A DNA stretch of 64,000 nt from Aquarana catesbeiana (taxonomy: Eukaryota > Chordata > Amphibia > Anura > Ranidae): positions 57,397,431 to 57,461,430 of the forward strand of contig NC_133328.1 of assembly GCF_042186555.1 (NCBI RefSeq), in the 5' to 3' direction. Of this stretch, positions 59,162-62,670 are shown piece by piece. The first letter of the stretch is position 1. Each line of letters starts with the position of its first letter. The notes beneath the pieces were generated by a model that was not told where the DNA came from, searched no databases, and was given only the letters and a program-made list of their open reading frames with translations. Both the position numbers and the translations under genes were made by a program.

Positions 59162-61192
59162 GTTTGGGGGTTCTAAGTAATTTTCTAGCAAAAATACTGG
59201 TTTTAACTTGTAAGCAAGTGTCTTGTAAGTGTCAGAAAAAGGCTTATGCCGCGTACACACGGTCGGACGTTCCAACGGGAAAATGTTGGATGTGAGCTTG
59301 TTTTCGGAAAGTCCGACTGTGTGTAGGCTCCATCAAACATTTGCTGTCGGACTTTCCGCCAACAAATGTTTGAGAGCAGGTTCTCAAATTTTCCGCCAAC
59401 AAAACTTTGTTGTCGGAAAGTCTGATAGTGTGTACACAAGTCCGTTGCACAAAAGTTCACTCATGCTCAGAATCAAGCAGAAGGAGCTGCACTGGCTATT
59501 GAACTTCACTTCCTTTTTCTCGGCTCGTCGTACATCTTGTACGTCACCGCGTTCTCACTTTTGGAATTGTTGGCCAACATTTGTGGGACCGTGTGTATGC
59601 AAGACAAGTTTGAGCCAACATCCTTCGAACAAACATTCACGGTCTTGTTGGCGGAAAGTCCAATCGTGTGTACTATTTAAAGCGGACTTCCGGCCATTTC
59701 CGTTTTTATTAAAAGTCAGCAGCTACAAAAACTGTAGCCACTTACTTATAATAAACAGACACTCACCTGTCCCAGGATCCAGCAATGCGGCCGCCCGAAG
59801 CCTCGGTTCTCTCCCCCGCCTCTCCACGACATCAGCATAACTAGTGTGGGTACTCGGCTGTGACAGCCAGGTGCACACTGCCCATGCGCAAGTCACTCTG
59901 CGCGTCCTGAATGGCCAGGCAATCTTCTGTAACGTGTACCAGAAGATTGCAGGGAGGGAGGGGGGAGGAGAACTTCTGCTCGAGCCGCCTAGGCACCCCG
60001 AGCAGAAGTGGGAGCTGGGTACCTGTCAAAACTAGGCACCTGCACTCTGACAGAGGCTTCTTATCACGATAGGAGATGCGGGGTGTCAGACTGACACGCC
60101 GCACTTGCGATCGCCATGCTGCTCGCCCCCACGGGCATGCCCTGGCATGTTATCCTGCTGGACGTTATATGACGCCCAGTCAGGATAACAGAACCACTTC
60201 CCGGCCGTCACTTTTAGGTGTAAGTCCGCTTTAAGTGGTTAAACTGACCTCATTTGCAGTCCAAAGTTTATACCTTTGATCTCTAAAAGAACACAAGGAT
60301 ACAATGTTTCTTTCTATCTCTCTTTCAGCTCATATTGATAAACATTACTGGCTGATTTTTTTTTTTTTGACAGCTGTGAGCAAAGAACATCTCCGCACTT
60401 GTTACATGAATCGTGGAAATGCCGGATTAAGATTGTGAGGGGGGTTCATTCGAGATTGCGATTTTATAATGATTAATCGTGCAGCTCTAGTTCAGACCAT
60501 GAATTACACACAGAAACACGCTGTGCATTCCTGTGATTAACATGTAATCCAGGTGCAGTGCGATTTCAGCCCATTCATTTAAAAGGGCTGTAATCACACC
60601 AGATCGCAGCAACATTTTTTTTTTTTTTTGGGCTCCCTGCAGTCCCCTTTTAAAATAGTTTTAGCCACATTTGATATTTCTCTCAGCAAGATCCATTATA
60701 CAAGAGCATTGGAAAAATCATTAAGCGAGACAGGGGATGGATAACACCACAAAGTAAGATTGTGTGAAAAGAATAAACCCGGCCATTTAACTACATAAAT
60801 TTTGTCTAAAGAAAACATTCCTTTACTGGCCTGAGTAAGCACTGAGGCAAGGGAAACACAGGCTACTATCCGCAGGGGCCCCTGAGGGCCACATAAAGGG
60901 ACGCAAGGCTATAATGTGTGTTTCCTAGGCTGTAATGGACAGTGTTAACATTGCTTGTACTCCACAGTATAATGTTCATGTTTTCTAGGCTGTAGCAGAC
61001 AGAATTGGCATTGCTTGTACTCTGGAACGTGGTGACTATGGTCGTGCTTGGAATGAAGTCAAGTTGCTCAGCGACTCACTAAGACCAGGGACAAGAGCTC
61101 CTCCAGAGAGTTACATTGTAGATCTCATGCATGAACCAGGCCGCCTGATGAAGAACGCAACTGTGGAGGCCGAGAGCTATCAGCAGATATGA
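22872..61192 (+). CDS. ARMC3: ARMC3, 3' half of the gene: nine spliced coding exons
   Basis: The coding exons are 22872-23121, 30468-30604, 34527-34695, 34918-35018, 37759-37857, 38156-38248, 49817-50023, 56795-56957 and 60989-61192. All introns are GT-AG, and the phases join without a stop for 473 codons. From family knowledge, ARMC3 is about 870 residues, with N-terminal armadillo repeats (protein-protein contacts) and a C-terminal EDR1/CTR1-type domain. It is expressed mainly in testis and ciliated cells and linked to sperm flagellar function. The window covers roughly the C-terminal 55%. Armadillo segments E-A-D-G-V-A-A-L-I-H-L-L and N-T-A-G-L-T-Y-L-V-K-F-L are clear, as is the C-terminal block from A-E-K-M-G-G to the stop. 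Exons for the first half were not found in 1-22871. The promoter is outside the window. Confidence 0.95.
23122..23540. other. ARMC3 intron start, no further feature
   Basis: Intron sequence between the 22872 exon and the Tc1-like relic. It is AT-rich with no repeat ends that I recognise. Confidence 0.5.
23541..24530 (-). mobile_element. Truncated Tc1/mariner-like transposon
   Basis: The left part (GATCCCCTGCAGATTTTCTA and onward) looks like the inner portion of a Tc1 terminal repeat with the outer 25 or so bases missing. The transposase reads on the minus strand. The other end is lost: after 24490 the sequence no longer resembles transposase or terminal repeat, and a TTAA element starts at 24567. 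It is a different Tc1 family from 20614-22124 and 35235-36845. Confidence 0.82.
23690..24480 (-). pseudogene. Tc1-like transposase pseudogene
   Basis: The frame 24436-24041 gives K-K-Y-G-T-T-V, W-E-K-V-L-W-S-D-E-T-K with the first catalytic Asp, then N-M-M-L-W-G-C-F-S. Beyond 24041 another frame gives F-Q-H-D-N-D-P-K-H-T with the second Asp, and S-P-D-L-N-P-T-E-N-V-W with the Glu, where the usual I-E reads T-E. A stop follows shortly after. The N-terminal DNA-binding half is missing. All three acidic residues are seen, but no continuous frame connects them. Confidence 0.82.
24567..25025. mobile_element. TTAA-flanked MITE with three internal hairpins, copy 1
   Basis: The ends AGCGGTTGTATA and TATACAACCGCT form an inverted repeat, with TTAA outside each (24567-24570, 25022-25025). 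The hairpins are CCTACAGGTAAGCC / GGCTTACCTGTAGG at about 24603-24638, TCTCCTAAACC / GGTTTAGGAGA at about 24651-24677, and a perfect 18-bp stem CATAATGAGCTAGTATGC / GCATACTAGCTCATTATG at 24928-24966. An inverted relative lies at 33892-34317. Confidence 0.82.
25040..25630. repeat. Dispersed repeat related to the 950-bp family
   Basis: 'ttcttttggcggtaattaatcaccactgag' followed by 'tttttattttttgctaaac' at about 25150-25220 matches the motif order in 46180-46240. The end 'cggcaagtggttaaaagc' at 25615 resembles the end of those elements. There is no coding capacity. Confidence 0.5.
25631..26277. other. ARMC3 intron, no feature recognised
   Basis: No repeat ends, exon or domain-bearing frame seen. 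Confidence 0.4.
26278..26770. repeat. Dispersed repeat, copy without SINE (paired with 33200-33835)
   Basis: It begins TTAAAGTGATTGTAAATGAT. Long stretches, such as 'gttctcagctgcataag' and CTCATACAAGTACATGGTAC, are shared in the same orientation with 33200-33835. Here AGAACAGGAGA runs straight into CTTTCTCATAC, which is the empty site for the SINE in the other copy. Confidence 0.8.
26797..27735 (+). repeat. About 940-bp interspersed repeat, copy 1 (inverted copy at 46048-47003)
   Basis: It starts GCTTACCGACCAGCCGCCGT and ends CAGGGCTGAAATGGTTAAGC. The whole length is matched by the reverse complement of 46048-47003, for example CACTGATCGCTGTATAAATG and CAAACCAATCAATATACGCT. No long frame exists and short ones are AT-driven. 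It is probably a non-autonomous DNA element; the class is not determined. Confidence 0.85.
27736..28489. other. ARMC3 intron, no feature recognised
   Basis: No repeat ends or exon seen. 27765-27790 is moderately GC-rich only. Confidence 0.4.
28490..28868. mobile_element. MITE-like element with 'GGTTCACACTGC' ends
   Basis: The left end GGCTCGGTTCACACTGCAGT and the right end GCAGCAGTGGGAACCGGCC form an imperfect inverted repeat. Many 'gcgaac' and 'gttcgc' motifs make the interior self-complementary. It is non-coding. Confidence 0.6.
28920..29620. repeat. Dispersed repeat related to 6166-6870
   Basis: GACAGTGTCGGTAGAGCAGT and GGTGAAATATCATGGGTCTA correspond to the same landmarks at 6166-6870. 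The C-rich part after 29537 (GTGCCGGGACAAGGT) corresponds to 5334. Overlapping GC-rich frames at 29313-29645 are not recognisable proteins. Confidence 0.6.
29917..30308. mobile_element. MITE-like element with 'GCCTGGTTCACACC' end
   Basis: The left end GCCTGGTTCACACCTATGCA and the right end TGCATAGGTGTGCCTTAGCC form an inverted repeat of about 18 bp with mismatches. The interior is rich in 'aaaacgc' and 'gcgttttt' type complementary motifs. It ends about 160 bp before the next ARMC3 exon. Confidence 0.7.
30468..30604 (+). CDS. ARMC3: ARMC3 exon (armadillo repeat)
   Basis: The acceptor is ATATCCAG before 30468 and the donor is TTGGG|GTAAGT, read as GG|GTAAGT after 30604. The exon is 137 nt, entering in phase 0 and leaving after two bases of a Gly codon. 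It encodes F-R-N-T-A-G-L-T-Y-L-V-K-F-L and R-R-N-A-C-W-A-I-A-V-C-G-N-E-E-L-T, a complete armadillo-type helix set that matches the vertebrate ARMC3 family. The polypyrimidine tract is weak (ACATGATATCCAG), but frame continuity and homology make the exon secure. Confidence 0.92.
30893..31162. mobile_element. MITE-like element built on 'AAGTCGCA'
   Basis: The left end GGCTAGGTTTCCACTATTGC is answered by 'gcactagtggaaag' at about 31144. Internal 'gaaagtcgcaat' and 'tgcgacttgaagt' segments are mutually complementary. It is non-coding. Confidence 0.55.
31200..31911. other. G-rich intron stretch, no gene
   Basis: Purine-rich G runs occupy 31255-31500. The GC-rich part 31600-31900 contains overlapping frames on both strands with no recognisable product. 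Confidence 0.4.
31912..32145. repeat. Minisatellite, 26-bp period, about nine copies
   Basis: The unit is CTATATACCCTATCTGTAAT followed by GCTCAC. Anchors CTATATACC are at 31926, 31952 and 31978, 26 apart. The last copies diverge (GCTGAGCTATATA). Confidence 0.9.
32583..32986. mobile_element. Harbinger-like MITE, second family (404 bp)
   Basis: The ends GGCCCCTTTCACACTGGGGC and GCCCCAGTGTGAAAGGGGCC are perfect inverted repeats. They are flanked by TTA at 32580-32582 and 32987-32989. The three-base duplication again fits PIF/Harbinger. The interior contains many self-complementary 'taccgcggta' and 'gcgctaaaaata' motifs. It is non-coding. Confidence 0.85.
33200..33835. repeat. Dispersed repeat carrying a SINE (paired with 26278-26770)
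   Basis: Same orientation and order of landmarks as 26278-26770, with the SINE inserted between AGAACAGGAGA (ending 33619) and CTTTCTCATAC (from 33767). A G8 and a G9 run are at about 33431 and 33463. Confidence 0.8.
33620..33766 (+). mobile_element. SINE-like insertion with an (AAT)n tail, 147 bp
   Basis: It begins TTGTAAGCTCTAAGGAGCAG, continues 'ttgtaaagcgctacgtaaac' and GGCACTATATAAATACTGTA, and ends in about eight AAT units, a typical SINE tail. The paralogous empty site at 26278-26770 defines both edges to the base. No target-site duplication is visible. The source RNA is not identified. Confidence 0.75.
33892..34317. mobile_element. Relative of the 24567-25025 MITE, opposite orientation
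   Basis: The hairpin CTAATGTGCTAGTATGC / GCATTCTAGCACATTAG (one mismatch) at 33936-33972 and ACCTACAGGTAAGCCTTATT at about 34243 correspond in reverse order to the hairpins of 24567-25025. The right TTAA is at 34314-34317; the left one has decayed. It is non-coding. Confidence 0.7.
34527..34695 (+). CDS. ARMC3: ARMC3 exon (end of armadillo region)
   Basis: The acceptor is TTTGTGTTCAG before 34527 and the donor is CGG|GTACGT after 34695. The exon is 169 nt; its first base completes the Gly codon begun in the previous exon, and it ends in phase 0. It encodes A-Y-D-V-L-Q-E-I-N-L-S-A-S-R-R, then L-S-L-K-Y-N-Q-K-G and N-N-L-I-N-D-G-F-Y-D-H-G-R. This is a stretch well conserved in vertebrate ARMC3, just after the last armadillo repeat. 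Confidence 0.94.
34918..35018 (+). CDS. ARMC3: ARMC3 exon (linker)
   Basis: The acceptor is CTTACCTACAG before 34918 and the donor is CT|GTAAGT after 35018. The exon is 101 nt, entering in phase 0 and leaving after two bases. It encodes I-K-P-D-A-K-L-P-S-L-E-E-L and R-R-A-V-I-L-I-N-T-R, matching the linker that follows the D-G-F-Y-D block in ARMC3. The intron before it is only 222 bp, the shortest in the window. Confidence 0.92.
35235..36845 (-). mobile_element. Tc1/mariner-like transposon, full-length (1611 bp)
   Basis: The left end CAGTATCTCACAAAAGTGAG follows TA at 35233-35234. The right end CTCACTTTTGTGAGATACTG runs to 36845, after which the target TA is replaced by a TG repeat. Each end has a long inverted repeat of about 220 bp with an inner AAAAGTGAGTACACCCCTAA / TTAGGGGTGTACT copy. 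Tc1-like elements of this type are known from both fishes and frogs (general knowledge). It lies in an ARMC3 intron, antisense to the gene. Confidence 0.95.
35480..36464 (-). pseudogene. Tc1-like transposase pseudogene with a changed catalytic Asp
   Basis: The N-terminal frame (36464-36090) has the helix-turn-helix region (K-K-R-I-V-A-L-H, Y-K-K-I-A-K-T-L) and R-P-R-H-G-R-P-K-K. After a frame break near 36100, the frame 36070-35480 covers the catalytic core. The first Asp is in L-W-S-D-E-T-R, followed by G-G-G-S-V-I-V-W-G-C. The second catalytic position reads F-Q-H-N-N-D-P-K-H-T, where Asp is expected before N-D-P (so Asp to Asn). The Glu is in S-P-D-L-N-P-I-E-H-L-W-G. A short in-frame loss after C-S-T-V-A in the N-terminal part also seems likely. 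The protein cannot be active. Confidence 0.9.
36846..37757. other. ARMC3 intron with microsatellite and inverted repeat, no gene
   Basis: TG and TA-rich microsatellite sequence lies at 36846-36925. An imperfect inverted repeat pairs CCATTTTCCTCCTGCAGCC (37046) with GGCTGCAGGAGGAAAATG (37109-37126). Three overlapping minus frames here arise from it. Nothing else is recognised up to the next exon. Confidence 0.5.
37759..37857 (+). CDS. ARMC3: ARMC3 exon (Ser/Arg-rich linker)
   Basis: The acceptor is TATTCTTTCAG before 37759 and the donor is GG|GTAAGT after 37857. The exon is 99 nt; the first base completes a Leu codon, and two bases of a Gly codon are carried forward. It encodes P-V-E-E-K-T-E-Q-S-I-R-R-S-P-S-S-Q-S-R-S, low-complexity and probably disordered. 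It is poorly conserved in sequence, but position and phase fit the ARMC3 linker. Confidence 0.85.
38156..38248 (+). CDS. ARMC3: ARMC3 exon (Ser/Lys-rich linker)
   Basis: The acceptor is TTTTATTCTCAG before 38156 and the donor is AG|GTAATT after 38248. The exon is 93 nt, entering with one base and leaving with two, so it could be skipped without changing frame. It encodes A-Q-S-P-V-E-D-K-Q-E-P-F, echoing P-V-E-E-K-T-E of the previous exon, then S-V-S-R-S-R-M-K-E-K. The P-V/I-E-D-K-x-E motif is also seen in the mammalian protein (family knowledge). Confidence 0.88.
38512..38640 (-). pseudogene. LINE ORF2 C-terminal tail
   Basis: The minus frame reads L-F-S-L-R-E-C-K-K-T-R-D-H-S-M-K-L-D, then K-K-Q-F-N-L. 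This pattern is typical of the end of vertebrate CR1/Rex-type ORF2 just before the 3' UTR. The usual R-T-V-x-x-W-N-S-L-P that follows is disrupted. Confidence 0.65.
38641..39636. repeat. Repeat inserted in the LINE fragment
   Basis: It is GC-rich at first (TACGTCGGGCGCGCGGCCGT at about 38676). Then come 'gatcgccccctcccc' and 'tgtcactgtgtcaccc', landmarks similar to the 950-bp family at 27140 and 46600. No end repeats or target duplication could be defined. It is non-coding. Confidence 0.45.
39638..40078 (-). pseudogene. Non-LTR reverse transcriptase fragment
   Basis: The 146-codon minus frame begins V-P-I-F-K-K-G and continues N-Y-R-P-V-S-L-T-S-I, then F-C-Q-T-N-L-L-T-F-Y. It then gives the motif A segment V-V-Y-L-D-F-A-E-A-F-D-T-V-P-H, with its catalytic Asp. 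After K-C-L-I the sequence stops resembling RT, so motifs B to E, including the second and third catalytic Asp, are missing. It is an isolated fragment in an ARMC3 intron, antisense to the gene. Confidence 0.88.
40180..40795. other. ARMC3 intron, no feature recognised
   Basis: Mixed sequence without repeat ends or exon signals that I can support. Confidence 0.4.
40796..42020. repeat. Minisatellite, 29-bp period, about 42 copies
   Basis: The unit is TGGGGCAGATGAGCAGGGGG followed by GTTACAGTG with variants. Successive units between 40928 and 41045 are 29 bp each. Both strands show long Gly-, Ser- or Pro-rich frames that come from the repeat and are not genes. At about 1.2 kb it is the largest tandem array in the window. 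Confidence 0.93.
42021..43742. other. ARMC3 intron, no gene
   Basis: AT-rich; runs of T at 42550 and 43300. 43440-43740 contains motifs of the 'ggtcatagatt...ctatggtcagcctt' repeat, so it is a MITE fragment. No exon seen. Confidence 0.4.
43743..44431. repeat. MITE sequences with a perfect 16-bp hairpin
   Basis: TGTACCCAAGTTGATC / GATCAACTTGGGTACA with loop GGTT lies at 43787-43822. The flanks 'gccggtcatagacag' and 'ctggccatacatggg' (44090) mark the start of adjacent elements of one dispersed family, also seen at 8277 and 19019. Confidence 0.6.
44432..44704. mobile_element. MITE with two long perfect hairpins
   Basis: The ends CTTTCACACGAGGG and CCCCGTGTGAAAA form an inverted repeat. Stem 1 is TATGTCCGTTTTTCATCC / GGATGAAAAACGGACATA at 44459-44504 (18 bp). 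Stem 2 is GTCGGATGTCAGCGG / CCGCTGACATCCGAC at 44523-44560 (15 bp). It is non-coding. Confidence 0.75.
44927..45360. mobile_element. Harbinger-like MITE, copy 3 (434 bp)
   Basis: The ends are TGCCCTGTACACACGGTC and GACTGTGTGTACAGGGCA, with the direct duplication TAA at 44924-44926 and 45361-45363. It is the same length as, and nearly identical to, copy 2 at 16569-17002. It is non-coding. Confidence 0.93.
45364..46047. other. ARMC3 intron, no feature recognised
   Basis: AT-rich sequence; no exon, repeat end or domain-bearing frame. Confidence 0.4.
46048..47003 (-). repeat. About 950-bp interspersed repeat, copy 2, inverted to 26797-27735
   Basis: On the minus strand it begins TTAACCGCTTGACGACCAGC and ends CCAGGGGGTTAA, so both edges carry a TTAAC / GTTAA motif. 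Landmarks throughout match 26797-27735. The same short spurious minus and plus frames recur in both copies. The class is unknown. Confidence 0.85.
47290..47560. mobile_element. MITE-like element with 'TTTAAAGCAGAACTAAA' ends
   Basis: Left TTTAAAGCAGAACTAAATTT and right TTTAGTTCCACTTTA are imperfect inverted repeats near 47294 and 47541. It is non-coding. Confidence 0.5.
47561..48300. other. Repeat-derived intron, MITE at about 47885-48178
   Basis: 'ggctaggttcacacaatgaatcg' at 47892 and 'gtatgaacctgggctaagg' at 48160 look like the two ends of a TTCACA-type MITE. 47580-47680 starts with 'accacttcctgcgg', another dispersed-repeat landmark. No gene. Confidence 0.45.
48301..48560. repeat. Old dispersed repeat, less interrupted copy
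   Basis: 'atatagtgctgacaatttac', CTCAAGGAGCTTACAATTTA, CCAGCATGTCTATGGAGTGT and GGGAGAACATGCAAACCCCA appear in order. The last two match 22762-22826. This copy shows the sequence that the 22225-22826 copy had before its MITE insertion. Confidence 0.6.
48876..49760. repeat. Dispersed repeat with 'TTAACCCCTTCACGCC' edge
   Basis: It starts 'attaaccccttcacgcctaagg' and ends 'catcaaggcgttaattgcc', with complementary edges around 'ggcgttaa'. The general layout is like the 950-bp family, but the sequence is different. It is non-coding. Confidence 0.5.
49817..50023 (+). CDS. ARMC3: ARMC3 exon (Lys/Glu-rich segment into C-terminal domain)
   Basis: The acceptor is TTTTTTTTCAG before 49817 and the donor is CA|GTAAGT after 50023. 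The exon is 207 nt; the first base completes a Ser codon, and two bases of Gln are carried forward. It starts K-G-K-G-K-V-K-K-E-E-E-K-M-K-E-E-D-E, a charged stretch characteristic of ARMC3. It continues W-F-P-P-C-D-Q-E-L-N-D-Y-I, then I-L-P-L-P-H-I-R-E-Q-V-V-A-L-A-Q, which begins the conserved C-terminal domain. Confidence 0.95.
50064..50246. mobile_element. Short palindromic MITE, copy 2
   Basis: Ends GGGGGAGATTTATTAAAACT and AGTTTTAGTAAATCTCCCCC. The interior matches 9693-9877. It lies 40 bp after the preceding ARMC3 exon. Confidence 0.88.
50247..51599. other. ARMC3 intron, repeat fragments, no gene
   Basis: Runs of G and C at 50645-50700 and 51540. 51484-51510 'tagtgaatattcattcacta' is a short palindrome. 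Frames at 50282-50770 have no recognisable domain. Confidence 0.4.
51600..53127 (+). mobile_element. 5'-truncated L1/Tx1-like LINE insertion with poly(A) tail
   Basis: The element consists of an ORF2 C-terminus, a short 3' UTR with AATAAAATAAAA at about 53091, and an A15 tail at 53113-53127. The 5' edge is uncertain, somewhere in 51600-51690. I could not identify a target-site duplication. The open frame and clean tail suggest a fairly recent insertion in an ARMC3 intron, in the gene's own orientation. Confidence 0.82.
51675..52790 (+). pseudogene. L1/Tx1-like ORF2 C-terminal fragment, 371 codons open
   Basis: There is no ATG at the start; the frame is simply open. The LINE-like part runs from about residue 50. 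It has S-P-H-T-P-L-W-A-N-P-M-L-P, the Y-W-Q-L-R-H-A-L-R-A-Q-F-P segment, and F-I-H-R-A-Y-Y-T-P. The terminal zinc-knuckle-like motif is C-T-R-C-G-K-E-V-G-S-F-F-H-M-V-W-S-C (C-x2-C-x8-H-x4-C). These belong to the region after the reverse transcriptase in L1-clade ORF2. The endonuclease and RT catalytic domains are absent, so the fragment cannot act on its own. There is no stop or frameshift across more than 1 kb, so decay has been slight. Confidence 0.85.
53128..53713. other. ARMC3 intron, no feature recognised
   Basis: No repeat end, exon or domain-bearing frame seen. Confidence 0.4.
53770..55200. mobile_element. hAT-like non-autonomous element (1431 bp)
   Basis: The terminal inverted repeats are CAGTGATGGCGAACCT and AGGTTTGCCATCACTG. 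The 8-bp direct duplication CTCTATAG lies at 53762-53769 and 55201-55208. Eight-base duplications and CAGTG...CACTG ends are hAT hallmarks. The left half is a GA-rich array and the right half GC-rich sequence. No transposase motif is seen. Confidence 0.92.
53880..54570. repeat. GA-rich low-complexity array inside the hAT-like element
   Basis: Variants of GGGGACAGAGAGAGAG are repeated over nearly 700 bp. This produces open frames up to 294 codons on both strands, made of Ser/Leu/Pro or Arg/Glu/Gly repeats. They are artefacts of composition. Confidence 0.95.
55547..56197 (-). mobile_element. Solo LTR (651 bp)
   Basis: On the minus strand it begins TGTGACAGACTTACC and ends CGAAACGTTTCGTTATA or close to that. 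The direct duplication AACAG lies at 55542-55546 and 56198-56202, the five-base size usual for Gypsy and retroviral integrases. A poly(A) signal AATAAA lies on the minus strand at 55690-55685. No internal coding region is present, so it is a recombined solo LTR. It does not resemble the LTR at 4097-4704. Confidence 0.78.
56795..56957 (+). CDS. ARMC3: ARMC3 exon (C-terminal EDR1-like domain, first part)
   Basis: The acceptor is AATTCCACGCAG before 56795 and the donor is AAG|GTATAC after 56957. The exon is 163 nt; its first base completes a Gln codon, and it ends in phase 0. It encodes F-V-A-E-K-M-G-G-A-I-E-K, S-W-E-L-H-I-S-E-L-K-F-E-L-K-S, I-P-I-G-K-I-K-K-G and I-F-Y-H-R-A-L-L-Y-K. This is the most conserved block of vertebrate ARMC3 and part of the domain shared with plant EDR1/CTR1 kinases (family knowledge). 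No catalytic role is established for it. Confidence 0.97.
56958..58801. other. ARMC3 intron with dispersed repeat at about 57660-58160
   Basis: 57845-58080 matches 7536-7800, including the hairpin GAACTGAGCGATC / GATCGCTCAGTTC at 58030-58066. A G10 run lies at 58645. No exon seen. Confidence 0.5.
59083..59156. repeat. (TA)n microsatellite, 74 bp
   Basis: Thirty-seven uninterrupted TA units inside the hAT-like element. Confidence 0.97.
59247..59673. mobile_element. Harbinger-like MITE, copy 4, right end lost
   Basis: The left end is TGCCGCGTACACACGGTC after TTA at 59244-59246. The right end stops at CGTGTGTAC, about 10 bases short of the terminus, just before a TTAA element. It is more diverged from copies 2 and 3 than they are from each other. 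Confidence 0.82.
59677..60234. mobile_element. TTAA-flanked MITE (558 bp)
   Basis: The ends AGCGGACTTCC and TAAGTCCGCT are imperfect inverted repeats, with TTAA outside each (59677-59680, 60231-60234). It has the 'aaaagtcagcagctac' motif and GACACTCACCTGTCCCAGGA, shared (reverse orientation) with 13980-14065 and 17540-17600. It is non-coding. Confidence 0.75.
60911..61022 (+). repeat. 60-bp tandem duplication across the last ARMC3 acceptor
   Basis: 60911-60962 and 60969-61022 are similar copies, both containing an acceptor-like CTAGGCTGTA and ATTGCTTGTACTC. The second copy is the real intron-exon junction. The first is a decayed copy at an offset of exactly 60 bp, measured from CTAG to CTAG. 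Confidence 0.92.
60989..61192 (+). CDS. ARMC3: ARMC3 terminal coding exon with stop
   Basis: The acceptor is GTTTTCTAG before 60989, and the exon runs 67 codons to TGA at 61190-61192. It enters in phase 0, matching the previous exon. It encodes A-V-A-D-R-I-G-I-A-C-T-L-E-R-G-D-Y-G-R-A, W-N-E-V and Y-I-V-D-L-M-H-E-P-G-R-L-M-K, ending Y-Q-Q-I. The I-G-I...C-x-L-x-R-G-x-Y-G-R-A-W-N and V-D-L-M-x-x-P-G blocks are the signature of the EDR1-like fold at the ARMC3 C-terminus. A decoy copy of its first 34 bases lies 60 bp upstream. Confidence 0.97.
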   Translation, partial: AVADRIGIACTLERGDYGRAWNEVKLLSDSLRPGTRAPPESYIVDLMHEPGRLMKNATVEAESYQQI

Positions 61193-61564
<372 letters not shown>

Positions 61565-62670
61565 TGACACTGAATTTAAAGGAGAAGTGTAGGATTACAA
61601 AAAACAAACAAACATATGTACTCACCCCCATGCTGCAGCTGTCCCTCACTGGTGGCCAACATGACCACCAATCTCTTAGCTCTTGGTCTGCTGCAAGCTC
61701 CACCCCTCTCCACTCCTTCAGCGCTCACTGTAACGCCAGGCTGGGGAGGAAGCGGGTGTGGCTGGCTCTGTCTCTAAGCCCACGTTTACATTGGGACGAT
61801 TTTACATGCCATTTGACATGTCAAATCGCATGCCAAATTGGAGCCTATCGCCGGCAATGGCACTGTCAGTGGGACAGTGGGACGCTAACTTTGCGGCACC
61901 GCACCGATTCCCTAAAGTAGTTCCTGCAATACTTTTGGCAACTTCAGGGCTGATTTCAACAGACATTGCAGGAACCCGCACAGGTCTGTCAAATCGCCCC
62001 CGAAGTCAGACTGAAATGTCGGTTTGAAATTGTGAACCGTGGGCTCAGCCGCATTCTGAAAGGAGGAGCCAGCTATCAAGGCAGCCTTGTGGATCCCAAC
62101 AATACTGTTAGGATTCTTTGCAAGCCTGGCACAGCTCTACCCTGTCGGCTCATAGCAGGCAATAGCTGCTATCAGCTGACTTCATGTCACAAAAGAACAG
62201 TATATGTACTCCTGTGACCCTAAAGAGAAGTATGCTGAAAAAGACATGGCAATATTTTTATTTTAACACCAAAACATCCAATTTTTTTTGGATAGAGCAT
62301 GGAAGTTCTCGCATTACTTCCCATCCTAGTGACAATCATTTCACCGCACAATAAATCAAGACAAATATTCAACATAAAACAGGCAGAAATAGAAAAGCAT
62401 TTTATTTAGTAACATATGGAAATGGTAGCACCCCTGTCAGCTTTTTATTGCTGTCTGTGTCCCTGTTGCTGGTTTTTCCTACTTCCTGTCTGATGTTGTC
62501 ACCGGGTCAGTGAGTGAGGGGTAGTTTCTCTTACTGAGTCTCAGATAGCAATGACAACCTGACGGGAGTTCCGACCCCTTTCTACTGTATCCAAATTAAC
62601 ACACGTTAAAAATAAAATACAAGTTTTTGGTGTGGACAGATGTTGTCACTATCCCTGTATTTAAATATAA
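61565..62670. other. Downstream sequence, repeat fragments, no gene
   Basis: 'ttaaaggagaagtgtagg' at 61578 and 'cacgtttacattgggacg' at 61780 are dispersed-repeat starts. Frames at 61561-62217 show no domain. Confidence 0.4.

Larger units (their letters stand above)
58802..60489. mobile_element. hAT-like element (1688 bp) carrying two nested MITEs
   Basis: The ends are TAGAGTTGCACGATTC and TAATCGTGCAGCTCTA. Flanking 8-bp sequences are GTTCAAAC at 58794-58801 and GTTCAGAC at 60490-60497 (one difference). An internal (TA)37 tract is at 59083-59156. Nested inside are the Harbinger-like MITE 59247-59673 and the TTAA element 59677-60234. No transposase frame. Confidence 0.72.
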
